Both the position numbers and the translations under genes were made by a program. The notes beneath the pieces were generated by a model. That model was not told the DNA's origin. It was given only the letters and a program-made list of their open reading frames with translations, and made no database searches. DNA of 64,000 nucleotides from Rhodococcoides corynebacterioides NBRC 14404 (GTDB lineage Bacteria > Actinomycetota > Actinomycetes > Mycobacteriales > Mycobacteriaceae): positions 496,001 to 560,000 of the forward strand of contig NZ_BCWV01000003.1 of assembly GCF_001894765.1 (NCBI RefSeq). Reading direction: 5' to 3'. Below, piece after piece: positions 6,974 through 14,945 of the stretch (positions are counted from its first letter, which is position 1; the number at the start of each line of letters is the position of its first letter).

Positions 6974-8040
6974 GACCGGGCCGTGGTCCAGGCGAGCAGC
7001 CGGTCCACCGGCCAGGTGGTGACGATGCGCTCCGGCGGGATGCCGACGGCCGCCGCCCGGGTGCAGCCGAGACCCAGCCAGTCGAGTTGTCCGGGCGCGT
7101 GCGCGTCGGTGTCGATCGCGAACAGGCACCCGATCTCGAGTGCGAGCTCCATCAGCCGCTCCGGCGGGTCCTGCCGTTCCGGTCGACTGTTGATCTCGAC
7201 GGCGGTGCCGGCGTCGCGACAGGCCTCGAACACCGCCCGCGCGTCGAAGGTCGATTCCGGCCGGGTACCGCGTCCACCCTCGACCAGTCGACCCGTGCAG
7301 TGGCCCAGTACGTCGACGTCCGGGTCCGTGACCGCGGCGATCATCCGCGCCGTCATCGTGGCGCTGTCGGCGCGCAGGTGCGAGTGCACGCTGGCCACCA
7401 CCACGTCCAGCTCCGCGAGCAGCGCGCGCTCCTGATCGAGGCCGCCGTCGTCGAGGATGTCGACCTCGATCCCGGTGAGGATGCGGAAGTCCGGGCCCCC
7501 GTCGGCCTCGACCTCGCGCGCGAGGTCGGTGAGCAGGTCGAGTTGATCCCGCAGGCGATCCGCGGACAGGCCGTTCGCGACGGTCAGGCGGGGCGAGTGG
7601 TCGGTCAGCGCCCAGTACTCCCGCCCGAGGCGACGCGCGGTCGCCGCCATCTCCGCCGGCGGGCTGCCCCCGTCCGACCAGTTCGAATGCGTGTGCAGAT
7701 CACCGCGGACCGCCGCGGCGAGCTCGATCGCGGCGGCGGAGAACTCCCCACCGGAGTGCGGGCCGATCGGCTCCGCGTCGGCCCGCAGGGTCGCGAGGTA
7801 GTCGGGCACCTCGCCCGCCGCGGCAGCGGCGGCCACGGCGGCGGTCTTCGGTCCGATCCCCCGGAGGGACGTCCAGTCACCTCGCCGGGCGATCTCCGCC
7901 CGACGGCCGGGGGGCAGCGCCGCGAGCACGTCGGCGGCGTTGCGGTAGGCCTTCACCCGGCGCGTCTCCTCCCGAGCGCGCTCGAGCCAGAAGGCCACCT
8001 CGCGCAGCGCCTCGACCGGGTCCGACGAGTCGGGGTTCAT
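6970..8040 (-). CDS. PHP-domain metal-dependent phosphoesterase with helix-hairpin-helix N terminus (PolX-like, no polymerase domain)
   Basis: A 356-residue protein. The first 90 residues resemble the DNA-binding helix-hairpin-helix region of family X polymerases (SLRGIGPKTAAVAAAAAAG, about 58-76). Residues 112-350 are a PHP domain with metal ligands visible in order: DLHTHSNWSDG (114-124), TDHS (146-149), GIEVDIL, ASVHSH, GHCTGR, EINSRPERQDPP and IDTDAH. This is the C-terminal half of bacterial PolX without the nucleotidyltransferase fold. Phosphoesterase or nuclease activity is likely from the family; the substrate is unknown. It is the first gene of a two-gene unit with the EAL protein. 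Confidence 0.85.
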   Translation of the reverse strand: MNPDSSDPVEALREVAFWLERAREETRRVKAYRNAADVLAALPPGRRAEIARRGDWTSLRGIGPKTAAVAAAAAAGEVPDYLATLRADAEPIGPHSGGEFSAAAIELAAAVRGDLHTHSNWSDGGSPPAEMAATARRLGREYWALTDHSPRLTVANGLSADRLRDQLDLLTDLAREVEADGGPDFRILTGIEVDILDDGGLDQERALLAELDVVVASVHSHLRADSATMTARMIAAVTDPDVDVLGHCTGRLVEGGRGTRPESTFDARAVFEACRDAGTAVEINSRPERQDPPERLMELALEIGCLFAIDTDAHAPGQLDWLGLGCTRAAAVGIPPERIVTTWPVDRLLAWTTARS

Positions 8041-8054
8041 GATGGGCCGAGAAT

Positions 8055-8096
8055 ACCCGTGGCCCCGACCGGAAGGTTCCGATCGGGGCCACGGGT
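8055..8096 (-). terminator. Strong hairpin terminator after the STAS gene
   Basis: ACCCGTGGCCCCGA (8055-8068) pairs perfectly with 8083-8096, a 14-bp stem around a 14-base loop that can itself form a short CGGA/TCCG stem. It lies just after the STAS gene stop and before the PHP gene start on the same strand, so it separates the two transcription units. Confidence 0.75.
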
Positions 8097-8112
8097 CTTC
8101 GAGGTGGACGCG

Positions 8113-8472
8113 TTATCCGCGCACGTCGACGACGTGAGCGGACGGCTCCCACCGTGCGGCGACCATGACGCGCGCGACGGCGTCGCCGACTCGGAGCGTC
8201 AGTCGGCTCCCGCGGTCTCCGCAGGCGTCGTCGAGCGCGGCCACGACCGTGAGCGCGGCGGTGCCGAAGAAGTCGACGGCGGTGAGGTCGAGCACCACGT
8301 CGCCGACCGGCTCGTCGCGCAGGGCGTCGCGCAGGTCGGCCGCGTTGGCGAGGTCGATACTGCCGCCGACGCGATACGTCGTCGTCGTGTCGGTGCGGCT
8401 GACGGTGAGAGTTCCGTCGGACAGGTGAAGAACGGTGGTGCGGGGATCGAATGCGATCGTCGAAACGGTCAT
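8113..8472 (-). CDS. STAS-domain anti-sigma factor antagonist
   Basis: A 119-residue single STAS domain. The core VVLDLTAVDFFGTAALTVVA corresponds to the DxSGL loop of SpoIIAA/RsbV; here it reads GTAAL, with a threonine where the phosphorylated serine usually sits. Such proteins bind an RsbW-type kinase and free the sigma factor. An RsbW-like gene and sigF lie next door on the opposite strand, so this is the probable partner; M. tuberculosis RsfA/RsfB, by contrast, are encoded elsewhere. The start is the ATG at 8472. Whether the threonine is phosphorylated is unknown. Confidence 0.8.
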   Translation of the reverse strand: MTVSTIAFDPRTTVLHLSDGTLTVSRTDTTTTYRVGGSIDLANAADLRDALRDEPVGDVVLDLTAVDFFGTAALTVVAALDDACGDRGSRLTLRVGDAVARVMVAARWEPSAHVVDVRG

Positions 8473-8855
8473 GAGTGACTCCAAGTGCCGATCGAGCTGC
8501 TGAGCACGGATCTGCGGGTGCCGCCCGGAGTGGACTGCGGAAGGAGCAGTCCCGGCGGGGTGGTCCGGCCGCACGAGAGGCGGGGGACGAAAGAAAGTGG
8601 ATACGGCAACCACCGACGGTGCGTCGTACGTCGGCTGCTGACTCAACCTGATCTCGAACCTACGCCGCCCGGGACTCGTTGCCAACCGGTTTCCCCGGCC
8701 GGGGGCCCGGGTAACCCCTCTCGGTACTCCGCCGCGGTGGGCGTCTCGTCGACCGCGGGTACCCGCCAGAACAGCACCGGTCGGCCACCGATACATTCGC
8801 AGCAGAGCGTCCGCCGCGCACAGTCCGCGCGGAGGACCGGAAAGCGGGAAATTCC
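8473..8855. other. Divergent regulatory spacer between the STAS gene and rsbW-sigF
   Basis: These 383 bases hold no convincing gene. The visible content is the SigF-like promoter at 8688-8714 for the rightward rsbW-sigF unit, leaving a leader of about 130 bases. No promoter of comparable quality was found for the leftward STAS gene. A reading frame from the STAS gene runs back across the spacer but has no protein-like sequence before the ATG at 8472. Confidence 0.6.
8688..8714 (+). promoter_or_regulatory. SigF-type promoter of the rsbW-sigF operon
   Basis: GGTTT (8688-8692), exactly 16 bases, then GGGTAA (8709-8714): an almost ideal match to the SigF consensus of mycobacteria. Mycobacterial usfX-sigF is known to be transcribed from a SigF-dependent promoter, so positive autoregulation is the natural reading. 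Confidence 0.75.
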
Positions 8856-9284
8856 ATGACACGGGCCATCACCACCGATCCCGACTCCGCCGGGTCGGCG
8901 TCGACCATCGAGTTGGGCGTGCTCGCCGACCCGAGCCAGCTCTCCGTCACGCGCGCCGTCGCTGCGGCTCTCGCGGCGCAGGAGGACTTCGACCTCGACA
9001 GCATCGCGGACATCCGTCTCGCCATCGACGAGTCGTGCAGCCGCCTCATCGTCCGCGCCACGCCGGGCGCTCGTCTGGTCTGCGCGTTCACGCCGGGCCC
9101 GGACGTGCTCGACGTCGCCGTCACCACCACCACCGAACCCGGTGCCGACCTCGATGCCAGCGGCTTCGGATGGCACGTGCTCAACGCCCTGACCGACACG
9201 GTCTCGACGTCCCAGTCCGAGCACGACGGCGTCGTGACGACCACCATCGAGTTCACCAAGCGCAAGCACGGCCTGGACGAGTGA
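8856..9284 (+). CDS. rsbW: RsbW/UsfX-like anti-sigma factor (GHKL fold)
   Basis: A 142-residue protein with the compact RsbW-type ATPase fold. ADIRLAIDESCSRLIVRA (about 50-67) is the N-box region containing the acidic residue that binds Mg-ATP, and GWHVLNALTDTV is the later glycine-containing motif of actinobacterial anti-SigF proteins. It should hold SigF inactive and be countered by a dephosphorylated STAS protein. It is the first gene of a two-gene operon: the TGA overlaps the GTG of sigF by four bases. A SigF-type promoter lies 140-170 bases upstream. The order anti-sigma then sigF equals M. tuberculosis usfX-sigF. Confidence 0.85.
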   Translation: MTRAITTDPDSAGSASTIELGVLADPSQLSVTRAVAAALAAQEDFDLDSIADIRLAIDESCSRLIVRATPGARLVCAFTPGPDVLDVAVTTTTEPGADLDASGFGWHVLNALTDTVSTSQSEHDGVVTTTIEFTKRKHGLDE

Positions 9285-10072
9285 CGACAAGCGAACGCAA
9301 GAGCAAGTCCCGGCGGTCGGCCGACGAGTACGCCGACGTCGCGGCGAAGTTCTCGGCCATCGGCGCGTTGCCCGAGGGCGACCCGCAGCGTCGCGTCCTG
9401 CGCGACCAGCTGGTCACCCGGTGCCTTCCGCTCGCCGAACACATCGCCCGCCGCTTCGACGGCCGCGGCGAGGCGCACGACGACCTGGTGCAGGTCGCCC
9501 GCGTCGGCCTGGTCAACGCGGTGGACCGCTTCGACGTCGAGCGCGGCTCGGACTTCGTGTCCTTCGCCGTGCCGACGATCATGGGCGAGGTCCGTCGGCA
9601 CTTCCGCGACGCCGGATGGGCCGTCCGCGTCCCCCGCCGCATGAAGGAACTGCACCTGCAGCTCTCGCGCGCGGTGGCGGATCTGTCGCAGACGCAGGGC
9701 CGATCTCCCACCGTGTCCGAACTCGCGGAGTACCTGGACCTGGACCGGGACGAGGTCGCAATGGGCCTCACGGCCGGCAACGCCTATCAGACCCTGTCCG
9801 TGGACAGCGCCTCGAGCGGCAGCGACTCCGAAGGACTCTCCCTCGCGGACACCCTGGGTGACTACGACAAGGAGATGGAGAACGTCGAGAACCACGAGGC
9901 GCTCCGTCCCCTGCTCGAGAAGCTGCCCGAGCGCGAGCGAAACGTGTTGTTGCTCCGGTTCTTCGGCAACATGACGCAGACCCAGATCGCGGACAAGATG
10001 GGCATCTCGCAGATGCACGTGTCGCGGCTGCTGGCTCGCACGCTGGCGCAACTGCGCGAAGAGCTGCACTAG
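9281..10072 (+). CDS. sigF: RNA polymerase sigma factor, SigF/SigB family
   Basis: A 263-residue group 3 sigma factor. Region 2 is visible as CLPLAEHIARRFDGRGEAHD followed by DLVQVARVGLVNAVDRFDVE, with FVSFAVPTIMGEVRRHFRDA as the -10 recognition part; region 3 includes GRSPTVSELAEYLDL; region 4 has RERNVLLLRFFGNMTQTQIA and KMGISQMHVSRLLARTL as the -35 helix-turn-helix. Length and sequence fit SigF of mycobacteria and other actinobacteria, which runs stationary-phase and envelope-stress genes. The GTG start at 9281 overlaps the anti-sigma stop (GTGA), so the two proteins are made in proportion. Two SigF-like promoters in this window are candidate targets. Confidence 0.9.
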   Translation: MTTSERKSKSRRSADEYADVAAKFSAIGALPEGDPQRRVLRDQLVTRCLPLAEHIARRFDGRGEAHDDLVQVARVGLVNAVDRFDVERGSDFVSFAVPTIMGEVRRHFRDAGWAVRVPRRMKELHLQLSRAVADLSQTQGRSPTVSELAEYLDLDRDEVAMGLTAGNAYQTLSVDSASSGSDSEGLSLADTLGDYDKEMENVENHEALRPLLEKLPERERNVLLLRFFGNMTQTQIADKMGISQMHVSRLLARTLAQLREELH

Positions 10073-10088
10073 CCCGGCACACGGGCCC

Positions 10089-10094
10089 TACAGT
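10089..10094 (+). promoter_or_regulatory. Predicted -10 of a leaderless transcript (ppk2)
   Basis: TACAGT is followed by 7 bases and then the ATG at 10102. This spacing puts transcription start on the start codon, as is common in actinobacteria, and no Shine-Dalgarno sequence is visible before that ATG. Confidence 0.45.
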
Positions 10095-10101
10095 TCTCGC
10101 C

Positions 10102-10956
10102 ATGAGTTCGCGCAACGGGTGGTCGGGGTCGGCGACGAAGATTCTGCGGGTCGATCCCGACGTCCCGTTCGGCGACGTCGACGCGTACACCAAGCCGGGG
10201 TTCACCGGGTCGAAATCGGACGGCAAGGCGTGGCTCGATTCGCGCGCGACCGACCTGCTGGAGCTGCAGGAGAAGCTGTACGCGAACGGACGCTCCGGCG
10301 ACCGGCGCTCCGTGCTGCTCGTCCTGCAGGGAATGGACACCTCGGGCAAGGGCGGCATCGTCAAACACGTTCTGGGACAGGTGGAACCGCAGGGCGTCGA
10401 CCACACGTCGTTCGCCGCGCCCACCGAGGAGGAGCGGGCGCATCCGTTCCTGTGGCGCGTCGAGAAGGCGCTGCCCCGCGCGGGGCAGATCGGCGTGTTC
10501 GACCGCTCCCACTACGAGGACGTCCTGATCGTGCGGGTACACGACATGGTGCCCCGCGAGGTCTGGGAGGCGCGGTACGACGAGATCAACGCGTTCGAGA
10601 AACGCGTGGTGGAGTCCGGCACCACCCTGATCAAGGTCGCTCTGGCGCTGTCGATGGACGAGCAGCGGGAGCGGCTCGCGCGGCGCCTGCGCCGACCGGA
10701 CAAGTACTGGAAGTTCGACCCGTCGGACGTCACCGAGCGAAGCTTCTGGGGCGACTACATGGCCGCCTACGACGCGGTCTTCGAACGGACCTCGACGGAG
10801 TACGCGCCGTGGCACGTGGTGCCGTGCGACCGCAAGTGGTACAGCCGGGTCGCGATCACCGAACTGCTCGTCGAAGCCCTGCACGGGTTCGAGCTGGACT
10901 GGCCCGCAGCGGATTTCGACGTCGAGGAGCAGCGCCGCCGGCTGCAGGAGAGCTGA
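10102..10956 (+). CDS. ppk2: Polyphosphate kinase 2, class III-like (polyphosphate:nucleotide phosphotransferase)
   Basis: A 284-residue PPK2. The Walker A motif LQGMDTSGKGG is at about 75-85 and Walker B FDRSHYEDVLIVRVH at 133-147, with lid-region arginines in RERLARRLRRPDKYWKF. The SHYEDV form of Walker B and the general sequence match the subgroup that phosphorylates AMP and ADP from polyphosphate (PPK2 class III, TIGR03709 type) rather than class I. It would regenerate nucleoside di- or triphosphates from stored polyphosphate in the cytosol. It follows sigF by 29 bp with its own leaderless-type -10. A class I PPK2 is encoded at 33734-34657. Confidence 0.85.
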   Translation: MSSRNGWSGSATKILRVDPDVPFGDVDAYTKPGFTGSKSDGKAWLDSRATDLLELQEKLYANGRSGDRRSVLLVLQGMDTSGKGGIVKHVLGQVEPQGVDHTSFAAPTEEERAHPFLWRVEKALPRAGQIGVFDRSHYEDVLIVRVHDMVPREVWEARYDEINAFEKRVVESGTTLIKVALALSMDEQRERLARRLRRPDKYWKFDPSDVTERSFWGDYMAAYDAVFERTSTEYAPWHVVPCDRKWYSRVAITELLVEALHGFELDWPAADFDVEEQRRRLQES

Positions 10957-10975
10957 CGGCGCTGCTCGAGGGCGA

Positions 10976-12016
10976 TCAGAGAGTCGCGGTGTCGATGACG
11001 AAGCGGTAGCGCACGTCGGACTTCACGACGCGGTCGTACGCCTCGTTGATCTTGTCCCCCGGGATGACCTCGATCTCGGCACCGATGTGGTGCTCGGCGC
11101 AGAAGTCGAGCATCTCCTGGGTCTCGGCGATGCCGCCGACCATCGACCCGGCGAACGAGCGTCGGTTGGCCAGCAGGTTGAACGCCGGCACCTCGAGAGG
11201 CTTCTCGGGCACACCGAGCTCCACCAGGGTGCCGTTGCGGGCGAGCAGCCCCAGGTAGTCGCCCATCGGCAGGTTGGCGGAGACGGTGTTGAGGATCAGG
11301 TCGAACTTTCCGCGCAGATCCTTCAGCGCCGTGGTGTCCTTGGTGGCGTAGTACTCGTCGGCCCCGAGGCGCTTGCCGTCCTCCTCCTTGCTCAGCGTCT
11401 GGCTGAGCACGGTGACGTGCGCGCCGAGGGCGTGGGCGATCTTGACGCCGATGTGGCCCAGTCCGCCCATGCCGATGATGGCGACCTTCTTGTCCGGGCC
11501 CGCACCCCAGTGCTTGAGCGGCGAGTACAGCGTGATGCCGGCGCACAGCAGGGGGGCGGCGACATCGAGGTCGACGCCCTCGGGGATCCCGAGGACGAAG
11601 CGCTCCGTGACGACGATCTGGGTCGAATAGCCGCCGTGGGTGAACTCGCCCTCGTAGGTCTCCGAGTTGTAGGTCTGCACGACACCCTTGGTGCAGTACT
11701 GCTCGTCGCCGTCCCGGCACGCCTCGCACTCGCCGCAGGAGTCGACGAAGCAGCCGACGCCGACTCGGTCGCCCACCTTGCGGGTGGTGACCTCGGAGCC
11801 GACCTCGGCGACGATGCCGGCGATCTCGTGTCCGGGCACGACGGGGTAGGTGGTGCCACCCCACTCGTTGCGCGCGGTGTGGATGTCGGAGTGGCAGATG
11901 CCGGCGAACTTGACGTCGATCAGGACGTCGTGCGGGCCGAGTTCGCGACGCTCGATCGTGGTCTTCTCGAGCGGCGCGTCGGGAGCGGTGGCCTGATATG
12001 CGGTAGCTGTGGACAT
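10976..12016 (-). CDS. Zinc-dependent NADP(H) alcohol dehydrogenase (AdhC/YahK-like)
   Basis: A 346-residue medium-chain dehydrogenase. Catalytic zinc ligands are in GICHSD (C41) and GHE (H63); the structural zinc site is [16 protein letters not shown] (C94, C97, C100, C108). [15 protein letters not shown] is the dinucleotide-binding turn. The [14 protein letters not shown] segment is characteristic of the cinnamyl-alcohol-dehydrogenase-like group that includes M. tuberculosis AdhC, which reduces aldehydes with NADPH. The ATG at 12016 matches family N termini; a 14-residue extension upstream has no family support. Stand-alone gene, convergent with ppk2. Confidence 0.9.
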   Translation of the reverse strand: MSTATAYQATAPDAPLEKTTIERRELGPHDVLIDVKFAGICHSDIHTARNEWGGTTYPVVPGHEIAGIVAEVGSEVTTRKVGDRVGVGCFVDSCGECEACRDGDEQYCTKGVVQTYNSETYEGEFTHGGYSTQIVVTERFVLGIPEGVDLDVAAPLLCAGITLYSPLKHWGAGPDKKVAIIGMGGLGHIGVKIAHALGAHVTVLSQTLSKEEDGKRLGADEYYATKDTTALKDLRGKFDLILNTVSANLPMGDYLGLLARNGTLVELGVPEKPLEVPAFNLLANRRSFAGSMVGGIAETQEMLDFCAEHHIGAEIEVIPGDKINEAYDRVVKSDVRYRFVIDTATL

Positions 12017-12137
12017 GTCCTCATGCGTACCCGTGCATCGTTGACTGGTAAACAACATCGGACCCGCGCCACACCACGATGTCCGTGTCGTCCGAAAGCT
12101 CCCGCGTGTCGCGCGGCTTCGACGAGCGTCCGCAGTC

Positions 12138-12395
12138 CTAGCCGGTGACGGCGCGGAACCCCAGGAAGCCGACGTACACGGCCAGGCCCACCAGACCGAT
12201 CTTCCGCGTCGCGGGAATCGCGATCGCCGTCCCGATCGCCAGTTCCGACGCCCCGTTCCGGTAGGTCCACGTCTGCGTGTCCTCCGGGAACACCGGCTCG
12301 GTGATGGGACGGAAGGCGTCGGGAACCACGAAATGCGCTGCGCCCGTCGCCGCCAACGCGACTCCGGCGACGGTGGGGAGGGTGATGGATGCCAT
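12138..12395 (-). CDS. DoxX-like small membrane protein
   Basis: An 85-residue protein with three or four hydrophobic segments: [20 protein letters not shown], then [20 protein letters not shown] and [18 protein letters not shown]. The early GAAHF and the [13 protein letters not shown] region resemble the DoxX family of membrane proteins; members take part in oxidative-stress or quinone-linked functions in some bacteria, but no role is established for this short form. It faces away from the methyltransferase gene with 34 bp between starts. Confidence 0.65.
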   Translation of the reverse strand: MASITLPTVAGVALAATGAAHFVVPDAFRPITEPVFPEDTQTWTYRNGASELAIGTAIAIPATRKIGLVGLAVYVGFLGFRAVTG

Positions 12396-12429
12396 GGCCG
12401 AACTCTAGTACCCCACCTACCGTGGACTC

Positions 12430-13212
12430 ATGGCCGACGCGCGCGCTGTGGACCGCACCCGATCGCTCTTCCGTCCGGGTGTCCCGAGCACCCTCCGACA
12501 CGACGGCGTTCTCGACGTCCGCCGGCCCGAGAGCGAGCCCGACGGGTCACGGGCCGCCCAACGCCTCATGCGCTTCGGCCCGCTCGCCACGATCTACGAA
12601 CGCGCCTGGCGCCCACTCTTCCGGCTCTGGATGGGCGTGAGCGGACCCACCGTGGACGTCGAGCGCACGTTCGCCGTCCGCGATCTGGGCCTCGTCGACG
12701 ACAGCACGCGCATCGTGCTCGACGTCGCCTGCGGACCGGGCAACTTCACCCGCTTCCTCGCGGAGTCCCTCGCCGACGCCGACCGCCGCGATGCCCTGGT
12801 GATCGGCCTCGACGCCTCCGAGCCCATGCTGGCGCGCGCCGCCCTCGACAGTGCTCGCACCACCCGCACGGACCTCGCCTACGTCCTCGGCGACGCCCGC
12901 GAGTTGCCCTTCGAGGACGACTCCATCGACGCCGTCTGCTGCTACGCCGCGCTCTACCTCGTCCCCGACCCGATGCGGGTGTTCGCCGAACTCGTCCGCG
13001 TCCTCCGACCCGGCGGCCGCCTCGCCGTCATGACCACCGTGCGCCGCGGGCCCGAGGTGGTCGCCGACGCCATGGCCACGGCGGTCCGCCCCAGCGGACT
13101 CACCGTCTTCGGTCCCGACGACTTCACCGACGTCCTGCGCCGCGCGGGTTTCGACGTGGTCGAGCAACGCATCCACGGCGCGGCGCAGTTCGTCACGGGC
13201 CGCAAGCGCTAG
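12430..13212 (+). CDS. SAM-dependent methyltransferase (class I)
   Basis: A 260-residue methyltransferase. Motif I is VLDVACGPGNFTRFL at about 96-110, motif II/III include VIGLDASEPML and AYVLGDARELPFEDDSIDAV, and VLRPGGRLAVMTTV is the post-motif strand. This is the UbiE-like, methyltransferase-11 layout; the substrate cannot be inferred. There is no Shine-Dalgarno before the ATG; instead TACCGT lies 6 bases upstream (12418-12423), as expected for a leaderless transcript. It converges on the mce operon and ends 31 bp from its last gene. Confidence 0.85.
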   Translation: MADARAVDRTRSLFRPGVPSTLRHDGVLDVRRPESEPDGSRAAQRLMRFGPLATIYERAWRPLFRLWMGVSGPTVDVERTFAVRDLGLVDDSTRIVLDVACGPGNFTRFLAESLADADRRDALVIGLDASEPMLARAALDSARTTRTDLAYVLGDARELPFEDDSIDAVCCYAALYLVPDPMRVFAELVRVLRPGGRLAVMTTVRRGPEVVADAMATAVRPSGLTVFGPDDFTDVLRRAGFDVVEQRIHGAAQFVTGRKR

Positions 13213-13226
13213 CGGCTACGCCGCTA
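13210..13226. terminator. Short hairpin between convergent genes
   Basis: TAGCGGC (13210-13216) and GCCGCTA (13220-13226) form a 7-bp stem with a 3-base loop, beginning inside the methyltransferase stop codon and lying between it and the end of the mce operon. It could end transcription from either side but is modest in length. Confidence 0.45.
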
Positions 13227-13243
13227 CCGCGGCACGGTCGCGG

Positions 13244-13948
13244 CTATGCCGCCCCGGTATCCGCACCGTAGTCCGACACCAACCACTGCTCACCGTCCTT
13301 CTCGACGGTCACCGTGAGAAGGGTCGGCACCGCCCCCGGCTCCGGCTGTTGCAGGTTCTGCGTGGTCTGGGTGGCGAAGACCTTCACGGTGTAGACGTTG
13401 CCGTCCTGCGCGGTCACCGTGGCGGCGTTGACCGTTCCCGACGCCACCACCTGCGAGTCCGTCATGATCTGGGTCAGGACCTCGCGCACCCCGTCGAAGC
13501 GCTCCCGCAGCGCATCCGTCGTGCCCTCCTGGACGCCGGCGAAGAAACCGTCGATGTTCGTGTGGTCGTAGGTCAGGGACCGTTCCGTGTATCCGCGAGC
13601 GACGTCCACGGCGGCGGCGCGGTCGGCGTCCGCCGCTCGTTCGGCGTCCAGCGCCCCCGCGGCGGACCGCCACTGCCAGGCGGCGAGCGCGGCGACGATC
13701 ACCGCGAGCACCGCGACGACGGCGAGCACAACGGTGAGACGACCACCACGGGTGGCTCGGACCCTCGACTCGGCGGTCGGCTCCGTAGCGGTGGACTCGG
13801 CAGCGGTGGGCTCCGCAGCGGTGGACTCGGCAGCGGTCGACTCGGTGGCGGCAGAGGTGTCGCTGTCGCCGTCGACGAAGTCGGACTCCGAGAGGTCGGA
13901 CTCGGAGAGGTCGTGGTCGGGGAGGTCGTGCTCGACACGGGTCGTCAT
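13244..13948 (-). CDS. Mce-associated membrane protein (Mam)
   Basis: A 234-residue protein, last gene of the mce operon. An acidic low-complexity N terminus (residues 1-62, LSESDLSESDF and repeated ESTAAE/EPTAAE units) precedes one transmembrane helix, LTVVLAVVAVLAVIVAALAAW (about 70-90), and a roughly 140-residue extracytoplasmic domain with ARGYTERSLTYDHTNIDGFF and VTVEKDGEQWLVSDY, typical of Mce-associated (Mas/Mam) proteins. These are thought to stabilise Mce lipid-import complexes. Only one is present here; mycobacterial mce loci usually have two or more. Its start is 49 bp after the mceF stop. Confidence 0.85.
   Translation of the reverse strand: MTTRVEHDLPDHDLSESDLSESDFVDGDSDTSAATESTAAESTAAEPTAAESTATEPTAESRVRATRGGRLTVVLAVVAVLAVIVAALAAWQWRSAAGALDAERAADADRAAAVDVARGYTERSLTYDHTNIDGFFAGVQEGTTDALRERFDGVREVLTQIMTDSQVVASGTVNAATVTAQDGNVYTVKVFATQTTQNLQQPEPGAVPTLLTVTVEKDGEQWLVSDYGADTGAA
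13770..13849. repeat. 15-bp in-frame tandem repeat in the Mam gene
   Basis: About five copies of a unit close to GGACTCGGCAGCGGT encode alternating ESTAA and EPTAA pentapeptides on the cytosolic side of the Mam protein. Units differ by a few bases. A second pair of 15-bp units nearby (about 13880-13910) encodes SESDL twice. Confidence 0.8.
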
Positions 13949-13997
13949 GGTTGTCCTTTCGGTCCGGAACAGCGCGGCCGGATCAGGTCGGTACAGG

Positions 13998-14945
13998 TCA
14001 GTTCGGGGGCAGGGTGACGGCGACGCGGGCGGGTCCGCCGCGGGGGAACACCTGCTCGAGCATGGTCACCAGGGCCCCCGCATCGACCCGGAGCGGGCGG
14101 ATGGGGCGGGTCACCGGACGGAGGACCGTCGCGACGAACCCGAGGTCCGGGGACAGTTGGCTGAGGTATTCGTCGATCTTCGGCACGAGGCGAGCGAGTT
14201 CGCCGTCCCACACCGTCTCGCCGACGTACGAGTAGTCCTGGTAGGACCCGATGAGGTGTTCGAGACCGTCGCCCGACGCACGCAGTTCCGGCACGGCGTC
14301 CGCGAGCCGCGGTCCGAGCGAGTCCGCGTACGCGTTCTCGCCGAGCACCTGCAGGTTGTAGTACGCCTGCCGGACCACGTCCTTCTTGTCCTCGAGGGTG
14401 AGGGACAGCAGCCGCAGGACCTCGACGACGTTGTCGATCTCCGGCTCCCGGCCCCGCGTCGCGGTGTCGATGGTGTCGACGATGCCGCCGAGTGCCTGCG
14501 TGTCGATCTCGGCGGTCAACGCCTCGGCGACCGCGAGGGTGTCGCTCACACTCGGGGACACCACCACGTTGCCGGTGTCGACCGTGTCGCCGTCGGACAG
14601 GAACGGGCCCGTCGCGGTCCGCGGCCGGAAGTCGAGGAACTGCTCACCCGCCGCGGACAGGTTGGACACCCGCACTTCGGTGTCGCGCGGGATCGGATCG
14701 GCGGCGTCGACGCGAACCACCGCTTCGAGCCCGTCACGGCCGACGTCGATACGTTCGACGCGTCCGATCTCGGCACCGCGCAGGGTGACCTGCGAGGTGT
14801 CCATCAGGCCACCGGAGGTGGTGAGCGGCACGGTGATGCTCAGATGGTCGCGCCGGGGATCCATGTCCAGCACGCCCAGGGCGAGGTAGGCCACGCCCAG
14901 CACGGCGACCACCGCGAGCGCCCCCACGGACAGCAGCGTTCTCAT
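13998..14945 (-). CDS. mceF: Mce family protein MceF
   Basis: A 315-residue Mce protein with an N-terminal signal anchor (TLLSVGALAVVAVLGVAYLA) followed by the MlaD/Mce substrate-binding fold: ITVPLTTSGGLMDTSQVTLRG and GAEIGRVERIDVGRDGLEAV. The rest is the helical CIA-type region. Six Mce proteins form a periplasmic hexamer that moves lipids or sterols to the YrbE permeases. It is the sixth mce gene; its ATG overlaps the mceE stop (ATGA). Confidence 0.9.
   Translation of the reverse strand: MRTLLSVGALAVVAVLGVAYLALGVLDMDPRRDHLSITVPLTTSGGLMDTSQVTLRGAEIGRVERIDVGRDGLEAVVRVDAADPIPRDTEVRVSNLSAAGEQFLDFRPRTATGPFLSDGDTVDTGNVVVSPSVSDTLAVAEALTAEIDTQALGGIVDTIDTATRGREPEIDNVVEVLRLLSLTLEDKKDVVRQAYYNLQVLGENAYADSLGPRLADAVPELRASGDGLEHLIGSYQDYSYVGETVWDGELARLVPKIDEYLSQLSPDLGFVATVLRPVTRPIRPLRVDAGALVTMLEQVFPRGGPARVAVTLPPN

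Noticed and set aside
12396..12429. GGGTAC on the minus strand before the DoxX-like gene, considered as a SigF promoter
   Set aside because: At 16 bases upstream the sequence is GCCAT, which does not match the GGWWT -35 consensus; likely chance.
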